Source: SFJ001 sp045118955
GTDB taxonomy: Bacteria > Bacillota > Clostridia > Oscillospirales > Ruminococcaceae
Reading direction: 5' to 3'
NCBI GenBank assembly: GCA_045118955.1
Contig: JBGVKB010000054.1
Span: forward strand, 1-27,830
Length of the DNA: 27,830 nucleotides
The translations under genes were made by a program, and so were the position numbers. Each line of letters starts with the position of its first letter. The stretch's first letter is position 1. The notes below the pieces were generated by a model. That model saw only the letters and a program-made list of their open reading frames with translations. It was not told the DNA's origin and did not search any database. Shown here piece by piece: positions 1 to 6,949 of the stretch.

Positions 1-168
1 GGCCTGATCTACTCCCTGCTGACCGGCAAGGACACCCCGGGCGCGGTGGAGTTCGCTGTGGCGGCTTCCGCTCTGAAGCACTCCATCGAGGGCGACTACA
101 ACATGGTCACCGTCGCTGAGGTGGAGAAGCTGGCCGGCGGCGACGGCTCCGGCCGCATCCAGCGCTAA
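1..168 (+). CDS. kdgK: PfkB-family sugar kinase, probable 2-keto-3-deoxygluconate kinase (C-terminal end only)
   Basis: Only the last 55 codons are present; the gene enters from the left edge in frame 1 and ends with TAA at 166-168. The visible end resembles the last helices of ribokinase/PfkB enzymes: a Gly-Ala-Val-Glu-Phe-Ala helix, a 'LKHSIEGDYN' segment and an ending in Gly-Asp-Gly-Ser-Gly-Arg-Ile-Gln-Arg. This tail is characteristic of clostridial KDG kinases, which phosphorylate 2-keto-3-deoxygluconate in hexuronate (pectin) breakdown in the cytoplasm. The ATP and sugar-binding parts are outside the window, so the exact substrate is inferred from the tail alone; another PfkB sugar kinase is possible. 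A terminator about 100 bp downstream closes the unit. Confidence 0.65.
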   Translation, partial: GLIYSLLTGKDTPGAVEFAVAASALKHSIEGDYNMVTVAEVEKLAGGDGSGRIQR

Positions 169-266
169 GCGCTTCCATAACTCTGGTGACCGGCGGCCGT
201 AAGGCTGCGGGGCGGGCGGCTCTGCCGCCGGGGAGACGCCCTGCCGCTTAAGACCGTCTGATACAG

Positions 267-310
267 AAAACCGGATCCTGCCTGTGCAGGGTCCGGTTTT
301 TGTTGTTTTT
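267..310 (+). terminator. Intrinsic terminator after the sugar kinase
   Basis: The arms AAAACCGGATCCTGC (267-281) and GCAGGGTCCGGTTTT (286-300) pair almost completely, with one wobble, around a short loop. A T-rich run TGTTGTTTTT follows to 310. Confidence 0.9.
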
Positions 311-405
311 AGGCTCGGCTCGAAACAAACGAAACAAAGGGCCGCGCGCCGCGGCAAAACGCGCTTTTTGGCGCAAAGCAAACCGCCGGACAGGGCGTGT
401 TCCTG

Positions 406-434
406 TGGATTTTTTTGTGCAAATCCTGTATAAT
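406..434 (+). promoter_or_regulatory. Sigma-A type promoter of ispDF
   Basis: A perfect -10 box TATAAT lies at 429-434. A weak -35 (TGGATT, 406-411, three of six matches) precedes it with a 17-nt spacer. Transcription would start near 441, giving a short leader before the ATG at 474. Confidence 0.65.
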
Positions 435-473
435 AGAAAAAATATGTACACCCGCCGACAGGAGGAACCCGCC

Positions 474-1586
474 ATGACCCATACCACGACCGCCGTGCTG
501 GTGGCAGCCGGCAGCTCCACCCGCATGGGATTCGACAAGCTCGCCGCCGTGGTGGGCGGCAAAACGGTGCTGCAGCGCAGCGTGGAGGCCTTTGACCGGC
601 ACCCGGCGGTCACCGATCTGGTGCTGGTGGCCGGCAAAAACATCGAACAGGTGCAGGCGGCCGCGGCTCTGTGCAAAAAGCCGGTGCAGGTGGTGCAGGG
701 CGGCGCGACCCGTGCCCGCAGCGTGCTGAACGGCGTGGGCGCGGCAAAGGGGGAGTTTGTGGCCATCCACGACGCGGCGCGGCCCTTTGTCAGCGAGGCG
801 GTCATCACCGCGGCGCTGGAGGCTGCGTGGGTGTGCGGCGCCGCCGCCCCCGCCGTCCCGGTGAAGGACACCGTCAAGGTCACCCGGGAGGGGCTTGTGC
901 AGACCACCCCCGACCGCAGCACCCTGTTCGCGGTGCAGACCCCCCAGTGCTTTGGCCGGGCGCAGTATCTGGAGCTGGCGGCACAGCAGGAGGTGGACGC
1001 CCTCACCGACGACTGCCAGCTCTTTGAGCGGGCGGGTCTGCCGGTGCGGCTGACCCCGGGTGACTACGGCAACTACAAGATCACCACCATCGAGGATCTG
1101 AAGGAGGCAAACACCATGCGCATCGGTCACGGCTACGACGTACACAAGCTGGTGGAGGACCGCCGGCTCATTCTGGGCGGTGTGGACATCCCCTACGAAA
1201 AGGGGCTGCTGGGTCACTCGGACGCGGATGTGCTGGCGCACGCGGTCTCGGACGCGCTGCTGGGCGCGGCGGCGCTGGGGGACATCGGGCAGCATTTCCC
1301 GGACAATGACCCCGCCTACAAGGGGGCGGACAGCCTGAAGCTGCTGGCTCATGTGGCACAGCTTCTGGCGGCAAAGGGCTGGAAGATCGGCAATGTGGAC
1401 GCCACCATCCTGTGCCAGAGGCCCAAGCTGATGCCTCACATCCCCGCCATGCGGGAAAACCTGGCCCGCGCCATGGGGGTGGAGACGGACGCCGTGAGCG
1501 TGAAGGCCACCACCGAGGAAAAGCTGGGCTTCACCGGGCAGGGGCTGGGCATCGCCGTACACGCGGTGGCCCTGATCACCCGCTAA
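474..1586 (+). CDS. ispDF: Bifunctional IspD/IspF: MEP cytidylyltransferase and MEcPP synthase
   Basis: This 370-residue protein carries out two non-consecutive steps of the MEP isoprenoid pathway in the cytoplasm: CTP-dependent activation of methylerythritol 4-phosphate (IspD) and cyclisation to the 2,4-cyclodiphosphate (IspF). Residues 1-213 are IspD, with the nucleotide loop AAGSSTRMG (11-19) and Lys22. Residues 215-370 are a full-length IspF, with metal ligands Asp222, His224 and His256 matching D8, H10 and H42 of E. coli IspF. The ATG at 474 follows AGGAGG at suitable spacing; upstream in-frame sequence is terminator and promoter. IspD ends at its usual C-terminal 'ITTIEDLKEA' and IspF begins almost at once, so there is practically no linker. 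An internal AAGGAGG precedes the Met that starts IspF (see separate entry). Confidence 0.95.
   Translation: MTHTTTAVLVAAGSSTRMGFDKLAAVVGGKTVLQRSVEAFDRHPAVTDLVLVAGKNIEQVQAAAALCKKPVQVVQGGATRARSVLNGVGAAKGEFVAIHDAARPFVSEAVITAALEAAWVCGAAAPAVPVKDTVKVTREGLVQTTPDRSTLFAVQTPQCFGRAQYLELAAQQEVDALTDDCQLFERAGLPVRLTPGDYGNYKITTIEDLKEANTMRIGHGYDVHKLVEDRRLILGGVDIPYEKGLLGHSDADVLAHAVSDALLGAAALGDIGQHFPDNDPAYKGADSLKLLAHVAQLLAAKGWKIGNVDATILCQRPKLMPHIPAMRENLARAMGVETDAVSVKATTEEKLGFTGQGLGIAVHAVALITR
1101..1118 (+). promoter_or_regulatory. Internal ribosome binding site and ATG at the IspF domain
   Basis: AAGGAGG at 1101-1107 is followed by an 8-nt spacer and an in-frame ATG at 1116-1118, which is Met215 of the fusion and the natural first residue of IspF. 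This is as good as the true start sites in the window. It suggests that a separate 156-residue IspF could be made besides the fusion. Production of that form is inferred. Confidence 0.5.
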
Positions 1587-1592
1587 AAACTG

Positions 1593-1621
1593 TTCCAAAG
1601 TGAAAGCGGATATGTTATACT
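1593..1621 (+). promoter_or_regulatory. Promoter of the cdaA-cdaR unit
   Basis: TATACT at 1616-1621 is a good -10 box. TTCCAA at 1593-1598 serves as a weak -35 with exactly 17 nt between them. The promoter begins a few bases after the ispDF stop, leaving a leader of roughly 70 nt before cdaA. Confidence 0.65.
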
Positions 1622-1695
1622 GATAAAAGGTATTTTATGCCTATTTCTGTACCCGCAGGAGCCGGGGAGAAAACAGGGGAGGGCGAATCACAGCC

Positions 1696-2556
1696 ATGCG
1701 AGAGCAACTGGACAACATCATATTCAACTTCCGTTCCAGCAACTGGCACGACTGGCTGGACATTGCGATCATTGCGGTCGTGGTGTATCTGCTCATCGGG
1801 CTGGTCCTGCGCACCCGCGCCGGTCAGCTTGCGAAGGGCTTTGCCATGATCCTCGGCATCTACATTTTTGCCAGCGCGCTGCGTCTGCGCACGGTATCCT
1901 GGCTGCTGGACAGCGTGCTTCAGGTCGGTATTATGGCGCTGGTGGTGCTGTTCAGCCCGGAGCTTCGCCGCGCGCTGGAACAGCTCGGTCAGACGGACAA
2001 ATGGATGTCCACCGTCTTCACCTTCCGCCGCAACGACCCCACCCTGCGCACTAAATGGCAGGCGGCCACCGTGGCCATCTGTGACGCGGCCGAGCAGCTC
2101 AGCGACAGCCACACCGGCGCGCTCATCGTGCTGGAGCGCCGCTCCAACCTGTCCGAGATCATCCGCACCGGCACCCCGCTGAACGGCGACGTGAACCGCG
2201 AGATGCTGGGCACCATCTTCTACGAGGGTACCCCTCTGCACGACGGCGCGGTGGTGGTGCAGGACGGTATGCTGAAGGCGGCCGGCTGCGTGCTGCCCCT
2301 GTCCAACAATCTGGAGATCGGCAAGGACATGGGCACCCGCCACCGCGCAGCGCTGGGCATGAGCGAGAACTCTGATGCGGTGGTGGTGGTGGTCAGTGAG
2401 GAGACCGGCATCATCTCGCTGGCGAAGAACGGCGTGCTCATCCGCCGTCTGGATCGCCAGAGCCTGTTCAATATGCTGCAGGAGGACGTGGTCCCCGCCG
2501 AGCAGCAGGAGGAGAAGAAGCAGCCCTTCTGGGAGCGGAGGAAAGTGCATGAATAA
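1696..2556 (+). CDS. cdaA: Diadenylate cyclase CdaA (c-di-AMP synthase)
   Basis: This 286-residue membrane enzyme condenses two ATP into cyclic di-AMP, the second messenger that controls potassium and osmolyte balance and cell-wall homeostasis in Firmicutes. Three hydrophobic segments occupy about residues 19-90. The DAC (DisA_N) domain follows, with the Asp-Gly-Ala motif at 183-185 and the Gly-Thr-Arg-His-Arg motif at 213-217, both catalytic signatures. Length is normal for CdaA (about 270-290). The start is the ATG after GGGGAGGG at about 1676-1683. The next gene, cdaR, overlaps its end by 8 nt, so the two are translationally coupled. The glmM gene that commonly follows cdaA-cdaR in other Firmicutes is absent here. 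Confidence 0.95.
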   Translation: MREQLDNIIFNFRSSNWHDWLDIAIIAVVVYLLIGLVLRTRAGQLAKGFAMILGIYIFASALRLRTVSWLLDSVLQVGIMALVVLFSPELRRALEQLGQTDKWMSTVFTFRRNDPTLRTKWQAATVAICDAAEQLSDSHTGALIVLERRSNLSEIIRTGTPLNGDVNREMLGTIFYEGTPLHDGAVVVQDGMLKAAGCVLPLSNNLEIGKDMGTRHRAALGMSENSDAVVVVVSEETGIISLAKNGVLIRRLDRQSLFNMLQEDVVPAEQQEEKKQPFWERRKVHE

Positions 2557-3829
2557 AGGAAAGATCAGCCTGCGCGCCCTGCTGGACGACCCCCGAAGCC
2601 GGGCGGTCATCTCGCTGTTGTGCGCGGTCATGCTGTGGACAACGGTCACCATCGCCATCAACCCGGGCGCGGAGATCACCGTCCGCGGCATCCCGGTGGA
2701 CTTTACCTACGGCGCGGGCGGCTACACCAGTCTGGGCCTTGACATCATCGACCATCCTGAGATGGAGGTGTCGGTGTACTGCACCGGCGATGGCGTGGAT
2801 CTGGGCAGCCTGAACGAAAGCTCGTTCCTTGTGTACCCCGACTATTCGGCGGTCAAAGGCAGCGGCAAAGTGAACCTGCCCCTCAAGGTGGAGGTCAACG
2901 ACACCCGCCTTGCCAACCGCGTCACCGTGGAACTGGCCAGCGGGCAGTCCTCCACGGTGGAGATCGTGTTCGATACGGTGGTGGAGCGCACCTTTAGGGT
3001 CTCCACCCAGATCGAGGGTCTGCAGCTTGCCACCGGCTATGTGCTGAACCGCACCACCGTGTCCCCCGCCGAGATCACCGTCACCGGCCCCGAGAGCGAG
3101 CTGGATTTGATCAACCGGGTGGTGGCCCCTGTGGCGGTGAACGGCGAGCTGGCGGACAGCGCCATCATTCAGGCGGAGCTGGAGCTTCGGGATCAGTACG
3201 GCCAGCCCATGACGCTGGAATACGCAGAGCCTTCCGCCACCATGGCGGATGTGAGCTTTGTGGTGAACCAGATCGCCACCCTGCCGCTGACCGTGGACTT
3301 CATCAACACCCCGCCGGGCTTCGATGTGAGCAAGCTGCCCTACACCCTGTCCCAGCAGACCCTGACCGTCTCCGGCCCCACCCGCAAGATCGCCACCATG
3401 ACCGAGCTGTCGGTGGGTTACTTTGACCTGTCCACCTTTGCCATGGACGACGACTGGGCGCTGAGCATCGAGCTGCCCGAGGATGTGGTCAATCAGGAGA
3501 ACGTCTCCGCGGTGACCCTGAGCTTTGATTCTTCCAAGCTGGCCACCAAGACTCTGAATGTGAGCGAGGACAACATCCGGGTCATCAACCTGCCCTCCAA
3601 CTACCAGCTTGAGGTGGAGACCAACCGCATCAACAACGTGGTGCTGGTAGGCCCCACCGAGGAGATCGAGAACCTGTCGGCCTCCAGCGTGGTGGCGCGC
3701 ATTGATGCGCAGGACATTCAGGTGACCGTGGGTCAGCAGAATGTGGCGGTGGAGATCTACGTCCCCTCCTCCACCGGCATCTTTGCGGTGGGCACCTACA
3801 CCGTGCAGTGTGCCATCACCTCTGAGTGA
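2549..3829 (+). CDS. cdaR: CdaR / YbbR-domain protein, regulator of CdaA
   Basis: This 426-residue protein has a short cytoplasmic N-terminus, one hydrophobic helix at about residues 16-38 and a long beta-rich extracytoplasmic part built of repeated YbbR domains. In other Firmicutes CdaR binds CdaA in the membrane and modulates c-di-AMP synthesis; the same role is inferred here from the domain and the neighbouring gene. The ATG at 2549 lies inside the end of cdaA, with GGAGGAAA just upstream as the ribosome binding site. Length and domain layout are typical. The cell-wall-side signal it may sense is unknown. Confidence 0.9.
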   Translation: MNKGKISLRALLDDPRSRAVISLLCAVMLWTTVTIAINPGAEITVRGIPVDFTYGAGGYTSLGLDIIDHPEMEVSVYCTGDGVDLGSLNESSFLVYPDYSAVKGSGKVNLPLKVEVNDTRLANRVTVELASGQSSTVEIVFDTVVERTFRVSTQIEGLQLATGYVLNRTTVSPAEITVTGPESELDLINRVVAPVAVNGELADSAIIQAELELRDQYGQPMTLEYAEPSATMADVSFVVNQIATLPLTVDFINTPPGFDVSKLPYTLSQQTLTVSGPTRKIATMTELSVGYFDLSTFAMDDDWALSIELPEDVVNQENVSAVTLSFDSSKLATKTLNVSEDNIRVINLPSNYQLEVETNRINNVVLVGPTEEIENLSASSVVARIDAQDIQVTVGQQNVAVEIYVPSSTGIFAVGTYTVQCAITSE

Positions 3830-3864
3830 TAAAAAATAACGACAAAAGGATCTTATTCAGACCT

Positions 3865-5451
3865 ATGCTTCTGGTTCGAAACATTCGGCTGCCCCTGTCC
3901 TGCGGCGAGGCGCAGGCGGTGCGGGAAGCGCTTCGCATCCTGCGCCTGCCTGTCTCCGCCGTGCGGCAGAGCGGCATCGCAAAAATCTCGGTGGATGCCC
4001 GGCACAAAAAGCCGATGCTGGTGTACACCGTGGCCATCACGCTCAACGATGAGGGTGCGGAATCGGCGCTGGCCGGGGCCGCGCCCTGCGTTGCTGTTGC
4101 AAAACAGCCCCGTCTGGTGCTGCCCCGGGGCAGTGAGGTGCTGACCGACCGCCCGGTGGTGTGCGGACTTGGCCCGGCGGGTCTGTTCTGTGCGCTGCTG
4201 CTGGCCCGGCAGGGGCTGCGCCCTCTGGTGCTGGAGCGCGGCCCCGCCTTGGCTGACCGGGTGAAGGCGGTGGAGCATTTCTCCGCCACCGGCGAGCTGG
4301 ACCCCAACGCCAACATCCAGTTTGGCGAGGGCGGCGCGGGCACCTTCTCGGACGGCAAGCTGACCACCCGCATCGGCGACGAGCTGTGCGGCTATGTCAC
4401 CCGCACCCTGCTGGAGCACGGTGCCCCGGCGGAGATCGCCATTCGGCAGAAGCCCCATGTGGGCACCGACCTGCTGCGGGGGGTCATCACCTCCATCCGC
4501 GCTGAGATCGAGCGGCTGGGCGGCGAGGTGCGCTTCAACACCGCCCTGACCGGCCTGAGCATCAAAAACGGACGGCTTACCGGCATTCAGACCACGGCGG
4601 GGGAGGTGCCCTGCCAGGCGCTGGTGCTGGCGGTGGGGCATTCCGCCCGGGATACCTTTGAGATGCTTCAGCAAAACGGTCTGGAGCTGACCTGCAAGCC
4701 CTTTTCGGTGGGCTTCCGGGCGGAGCATCTGCAGACCGCCATTGAGGAGAGCCTGTACCACGAGGCGGCAGGCCATCCGGCCCTGCCCCGGGGCGAGTAT
4801 CAGCTCAGCCAGCAGGTGGGCGGCCGGTGCGTGTACACCTTCTGTATGTGTCCGGGCGGTCAGGTTGTGGCGTCCGCCAGCGAGGAGGGCGGCGTGGTGA
4901 CCAACGGCATGAGCTACCACGCCCGCGCCGGCAAAAACGCCAACGCGGCGGTGGTGGTCAGCGTGGACGGCCGCGACTTTGACGAGGACCCTATGAAGGC
5001 CATCGCCTTCCAGCGGCAGTTGGAGCAGGCGGCCTACCGGGCGGGCGGCGGCGGATACGCGGCCCCGGCCGAGAACGTGCAGAGCTTTTTGCAGGGGCAG
5101 GGGCGTCTGACCGTTGGCCGGGTGGTGCCCACCTACGACCGGGGCGTGACGCCCTGCGATCTGGGCAGCCTTCTGCCCGGCGACCTCGCCCCCACCATGC
5201 GGGCGGGTCTGACCGCGTTTGAACGGAAGATCGCCGGTTATACCGCCCCCGAGGCGGTGCTGACCGGCCTTGAGACTCGGACCAGCAGCCCGGTGCGGCT
5301 GCCCCGGGGCGAGGACTATCAGAGCCTGAAGCTGACGGGGCTGTACCCCTGCGGCGAGGGCGCAGGCTATGCGGGCGGCATCGTGAGCGCCGCCGTGGAT
5401 GGGCTGCGGGTGGCGCGGGCCATTTTGGGCCGCTACCGCACCGAGGCCTGA
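3865..5451 (+). CDS. FAD-dependent dehydrogenase/oxidoreductase (COG2509-like)
   Basis: A protein of 528 residues from the ATG at 3865. An N-terminal domain of about 90 residues is followed by an FAD-binding Rossmann motif around 'VVCGLGPAGLF' and by the 'FGEGGAGTFSDGKL' segment typical of this uncharacterised family of flavoproteins; another Gly-rich dinucleotide motif (GEGAGYAGGI) lies near the C-terminus. The enzyme is probably cytoplasmic; no substrate can be assigned from sequence. The frame is also open to a GTG at 3826 that overlaps the cdaR stop, but the family normally begins with a segment like 'MLLVRNIRLPL', so the ATG is preferred although its AAAAGGA is about 14 nt upstream. It is probably cotranscribed with cdaA-cdaR. 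Confidence 0.85.
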   Translation: MLLVRNIRLPLSCGEAQAVREALRILRLPVSAVRQSGIAKISVDARHKKPMLVYTVAITLNDEGAESALAGAAPCVAVAKQPRLVLPRGSEVLTDRPVVCGLGPAGLFCALLLARQGLRPLVLERGPALADRVKAVEHFSATGELDPNANIQFGEGGAGTFSDGKLTTRIGDELCGYVTRTLLEHGAPAEIAIRQKPHVGTDLLRGVITSIRAEIERLGGEVRFNTALTGLSIKNGRLTGIQTTAGEVPCQALVLAVGHSARDTFEMLQQNGLELTCKPFSVGFRAEHLQTAIEESLYHEAAGHPALPRGEYQLSQQVGGRCVYTFCMCPGGQVVASASEEGGVVTNGMSYHARAGKNANAAVVVSVDGRDFDEDPMKAIAFQRQLEQAAYRAGGGGYAAPAENVQSFLQGQGRLTVGRVVPTYDRGVTPCDLGSLLPGDLAPTMRAGLTAFERKIAGYTAPEAVLTGLETRTSSPVRLPRGEDYQSLKLTGLYPCGEGAGYAGGIVSAAVDGLRVARAILGRYRTEA

Positions 5452-5467
5452 AACAAAAGGAGAGTCA

Positions 5468-6586
5468 ATGGCACAGAAGGATCCGATCCAGCGTGATCTT
5501 GAGGAGCTTGGCCGGGTGCTGGGCGAGTTCGGCGGGCTGATGGGCGAGATGGGTGCCCAGTTGGGCAGTGATCTGAGCGACGCCGCCCTGCGGGGCATGG
5601 AGGAGCTGCGGGTGCAGTGGGAGCGTCAGCAGGCGCGGGAGCGGGAACAGCGCGAACGCCGCCGCAAGCAGAACCTCCCCGGCCGCGCGGCGAACCTGAC
5701 GCTGGGCATCGTGGGCGCGGTGCTGGGTGGCAGCTTTGCCATCACCGCGCTGTGCTGTCTTATCCCGGCGCTGACGCTGATGGGGGTGGAAGCCCTTGTG
5801 GCGCAGGTGTTTTGGATCGTCACAGCGTCCTTTGCGGTGATGACCATTCCCTTTGCGTGGATGGGCACGGTGTTCCTGCGGCGGGCGGCCTGTCTGCGGC
5901 GGGCGCCCCGCTATCTTGCACTGCTGGAGGAGGCCGGCTGGGCAGATGAGGACGAGTTGGCCCGTGCAGCGGGCGTCTCCCGCAAGCGTGTGCAGAAGGA
6001 TCTGCGGCTGCTGGTGAAGATGAACCGGCCTGCCGGCTGCTATTACGATGAGGACAACGGGCGGTTCTATCTTGACCGCGCCGACTGGCTGGCCGAGCAG
6101 GAGCGTCTGGCCGCCGACCGCAAGGCCGAGCAGGCGGAGCAGGAATCCGCTGCCGCCCCCGGCGACACCGATGCCATGCTGCGGCAGGGCAGGGGCTTTG
6201 TGGAATTTTTGAACCGCTACCGGGGCGGGTTTGAGCCGCAGACGCAGGCGGAGATGGATCGGCTGGCGGGCATCTGCACCGACATCTGGAATTGGGTGGA
6301 GAAGAACCCCGCCAGCGCCCCCAAGGTGCGACGGCTGGTGAGTTATTACCTGCCCACCACCCGCAAGCTCATTCTGGCGGCACACGCGGCATCGGGGCGC
6401 AGAGGCACCGCGGCGGCGGACATCAGCCGGCGGGTGACCGACACCCTGCGGGAACTGAACACCGCCTTTGCCCGGCTGCGGGATGATCTGATGGTGGATC
6501 TGTCCATGGATGTGAGCAGTGAGATCGCCGCCATGGAGGCCATGCTGCGGCAGGACGGTCTTACCGGCGGCGGGCTGACCCTGTAA
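5468..6586 (+). CDS. XpaC-family membrane protein (5-bromo-4-chloroindolyl phosphate hydrolysis family)
   Basis: A protein of 372 residues. Order of parts: a charged amphipathic N-terminus (about 1-70, Arg/Glu-rich and probably helical), two hydrophobic segments at about 78-138, a winged-helix-like segment with 'DELARAAGVSRKRVQKDLRLL' character at about 155-185, an acidic linker, and a C-terminal helical domain (about 235-365) containing the 'YYLPTTRKLI' motif typical of XpaC. Family members were named for a dye-hydrolysis phenotype in Bacillus; they have no proven enzyme activity and often sit beside TelA-like genes. No telA neighbour is visible; the gene follows the flavoprotein by 16 nt. 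The start is supported by AAAGGAGA just upstream of the ATG. Confidence 0.8.
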   Translation: MAQKDPIQRDLEELGRVLGEFGGLMGEMGAQLGSDLSDAALRGMEELRVQWERQQAREREQRERRRKQNLPGRAANLTLGIVGAVLGGSFAITALCCLIPALTLMGVEALVAQVFWIVTASFAVMTIPFAWMGTVFLRRAACLRRAPRYLALLEEAGWADEDELARAAGVSRKRVQKDLRLLVKMNRPAGCYYDEDNGRFYLDRADWLAEQERLAADRKAEQAEQESAAAPGDTDAMLRQGRGFVEFLNRYRGGFEPQTQAEMDRLAGICTDIWNWVEKNPASAPKVRRLVSYYLPTTRKLILAAHAASGRRGTAAADISRRVTDTLRELNTAFARLRDDLMVDLSMDVSSEIAAMEAMLRQDGLTGGGLTL

Positions 6587-6653
6587 ACGATGTGATTTTA
6601 ACGATGCAGTGGCGAATGTCCCTGCATCTCCATGAAAAACGGAGGAATCGGAT

Positions 6654-6899
6654 ATGCGGATCAACAAGTGGATCAAGGCGGCTGTGATCCTGTTCTTGGC
6701 GGGCTTTGTGCTGTACTTTGTGGTAGGGCCTTTCGGGGTGACGGTGTCGGTGTGCGCGATCCTGTTCGTGCTGCCGGTGGGTGTGATCCTCATGCTGCGG
6801 GACGGCGTGAAGGCGGCTACCTCTCCCGAGGCCAAAAAGACCCTGAAGGAAAAGCAGGAAGAACTGAAGAGCCTGAAAGAAAAAGCGAAGCACCATTGA
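6654..6899 (+). CDS. Small membrane protein with coiled-coil tail
   Basis: A protein of 81 residues with two adjoining hydrophobic helices (about 7-24 and 27-47) separated by Gly-Pro-Phe-Gly, then a Lys/Glu-rich helical tail (about 58-81) ending in His-His. GGAGGAA is well placed before the ATG. It follows the XpaC-family gene by 67 bp, and a short stem (6603-6609 with 6622-6628) lies between them. Its membrane topology and partnership with the XpaC protein are inferred from order only; I do not recognise the family. Confidence 0.75.
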   Translation: MRINKWIKAAVILFLAGFVLYFVVGPFGVTVSVCAILFVLPVGVILMLRDGVKAATSPEAKKTLKEKQEELKSLKEKAKHH

Positions 6900-6924
6900 T
6901 AAAATCTGAAATTTAACATATTTT
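6896..6924 (+). promoter_or_regulatory. Promoter of the recJ-rel unit
   Basis: TTGATA at 6896-6901 and TATTTT at 6919-6924 are separated by 17 nt in an AT-rich patch that stands out from its surroundings. The -35 overlaps the stop codon of the preceding small membrane protein gene. Confidence 0.55.
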
Positions 6925-6949
6925 GTTGGAACTGTGAGGAACGACGTCT

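Larger units (their letters stand above)
169..473. other. Intergenic region between the sugar kinase and ispDF
   Basis: About 305 bp without a convincing gene. It holds GC-rich inverted repeats near 200-240, a strong intrinsic terminator at 267-310, a GC-rich stretch near 340-375 and the ispDF promoter with TATAAT at 429-434. The reading frame of ispDF stays open upstream to about 300, but that extension runs through the terminator's T tract and the promoter, so it is not coding. Confidence 0.7.

Noticed and set aside
3826..3864. GTG at 3826 as the start of the FAD oxidoreductase, overlapping the cdaR stop
   Set aside because: It would add 13 residues rich in Lys/Asn that do not resemble the family N-terminus, and there is no ribosome binding site before it. 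The ATG at 3865 gives the normal beginning.
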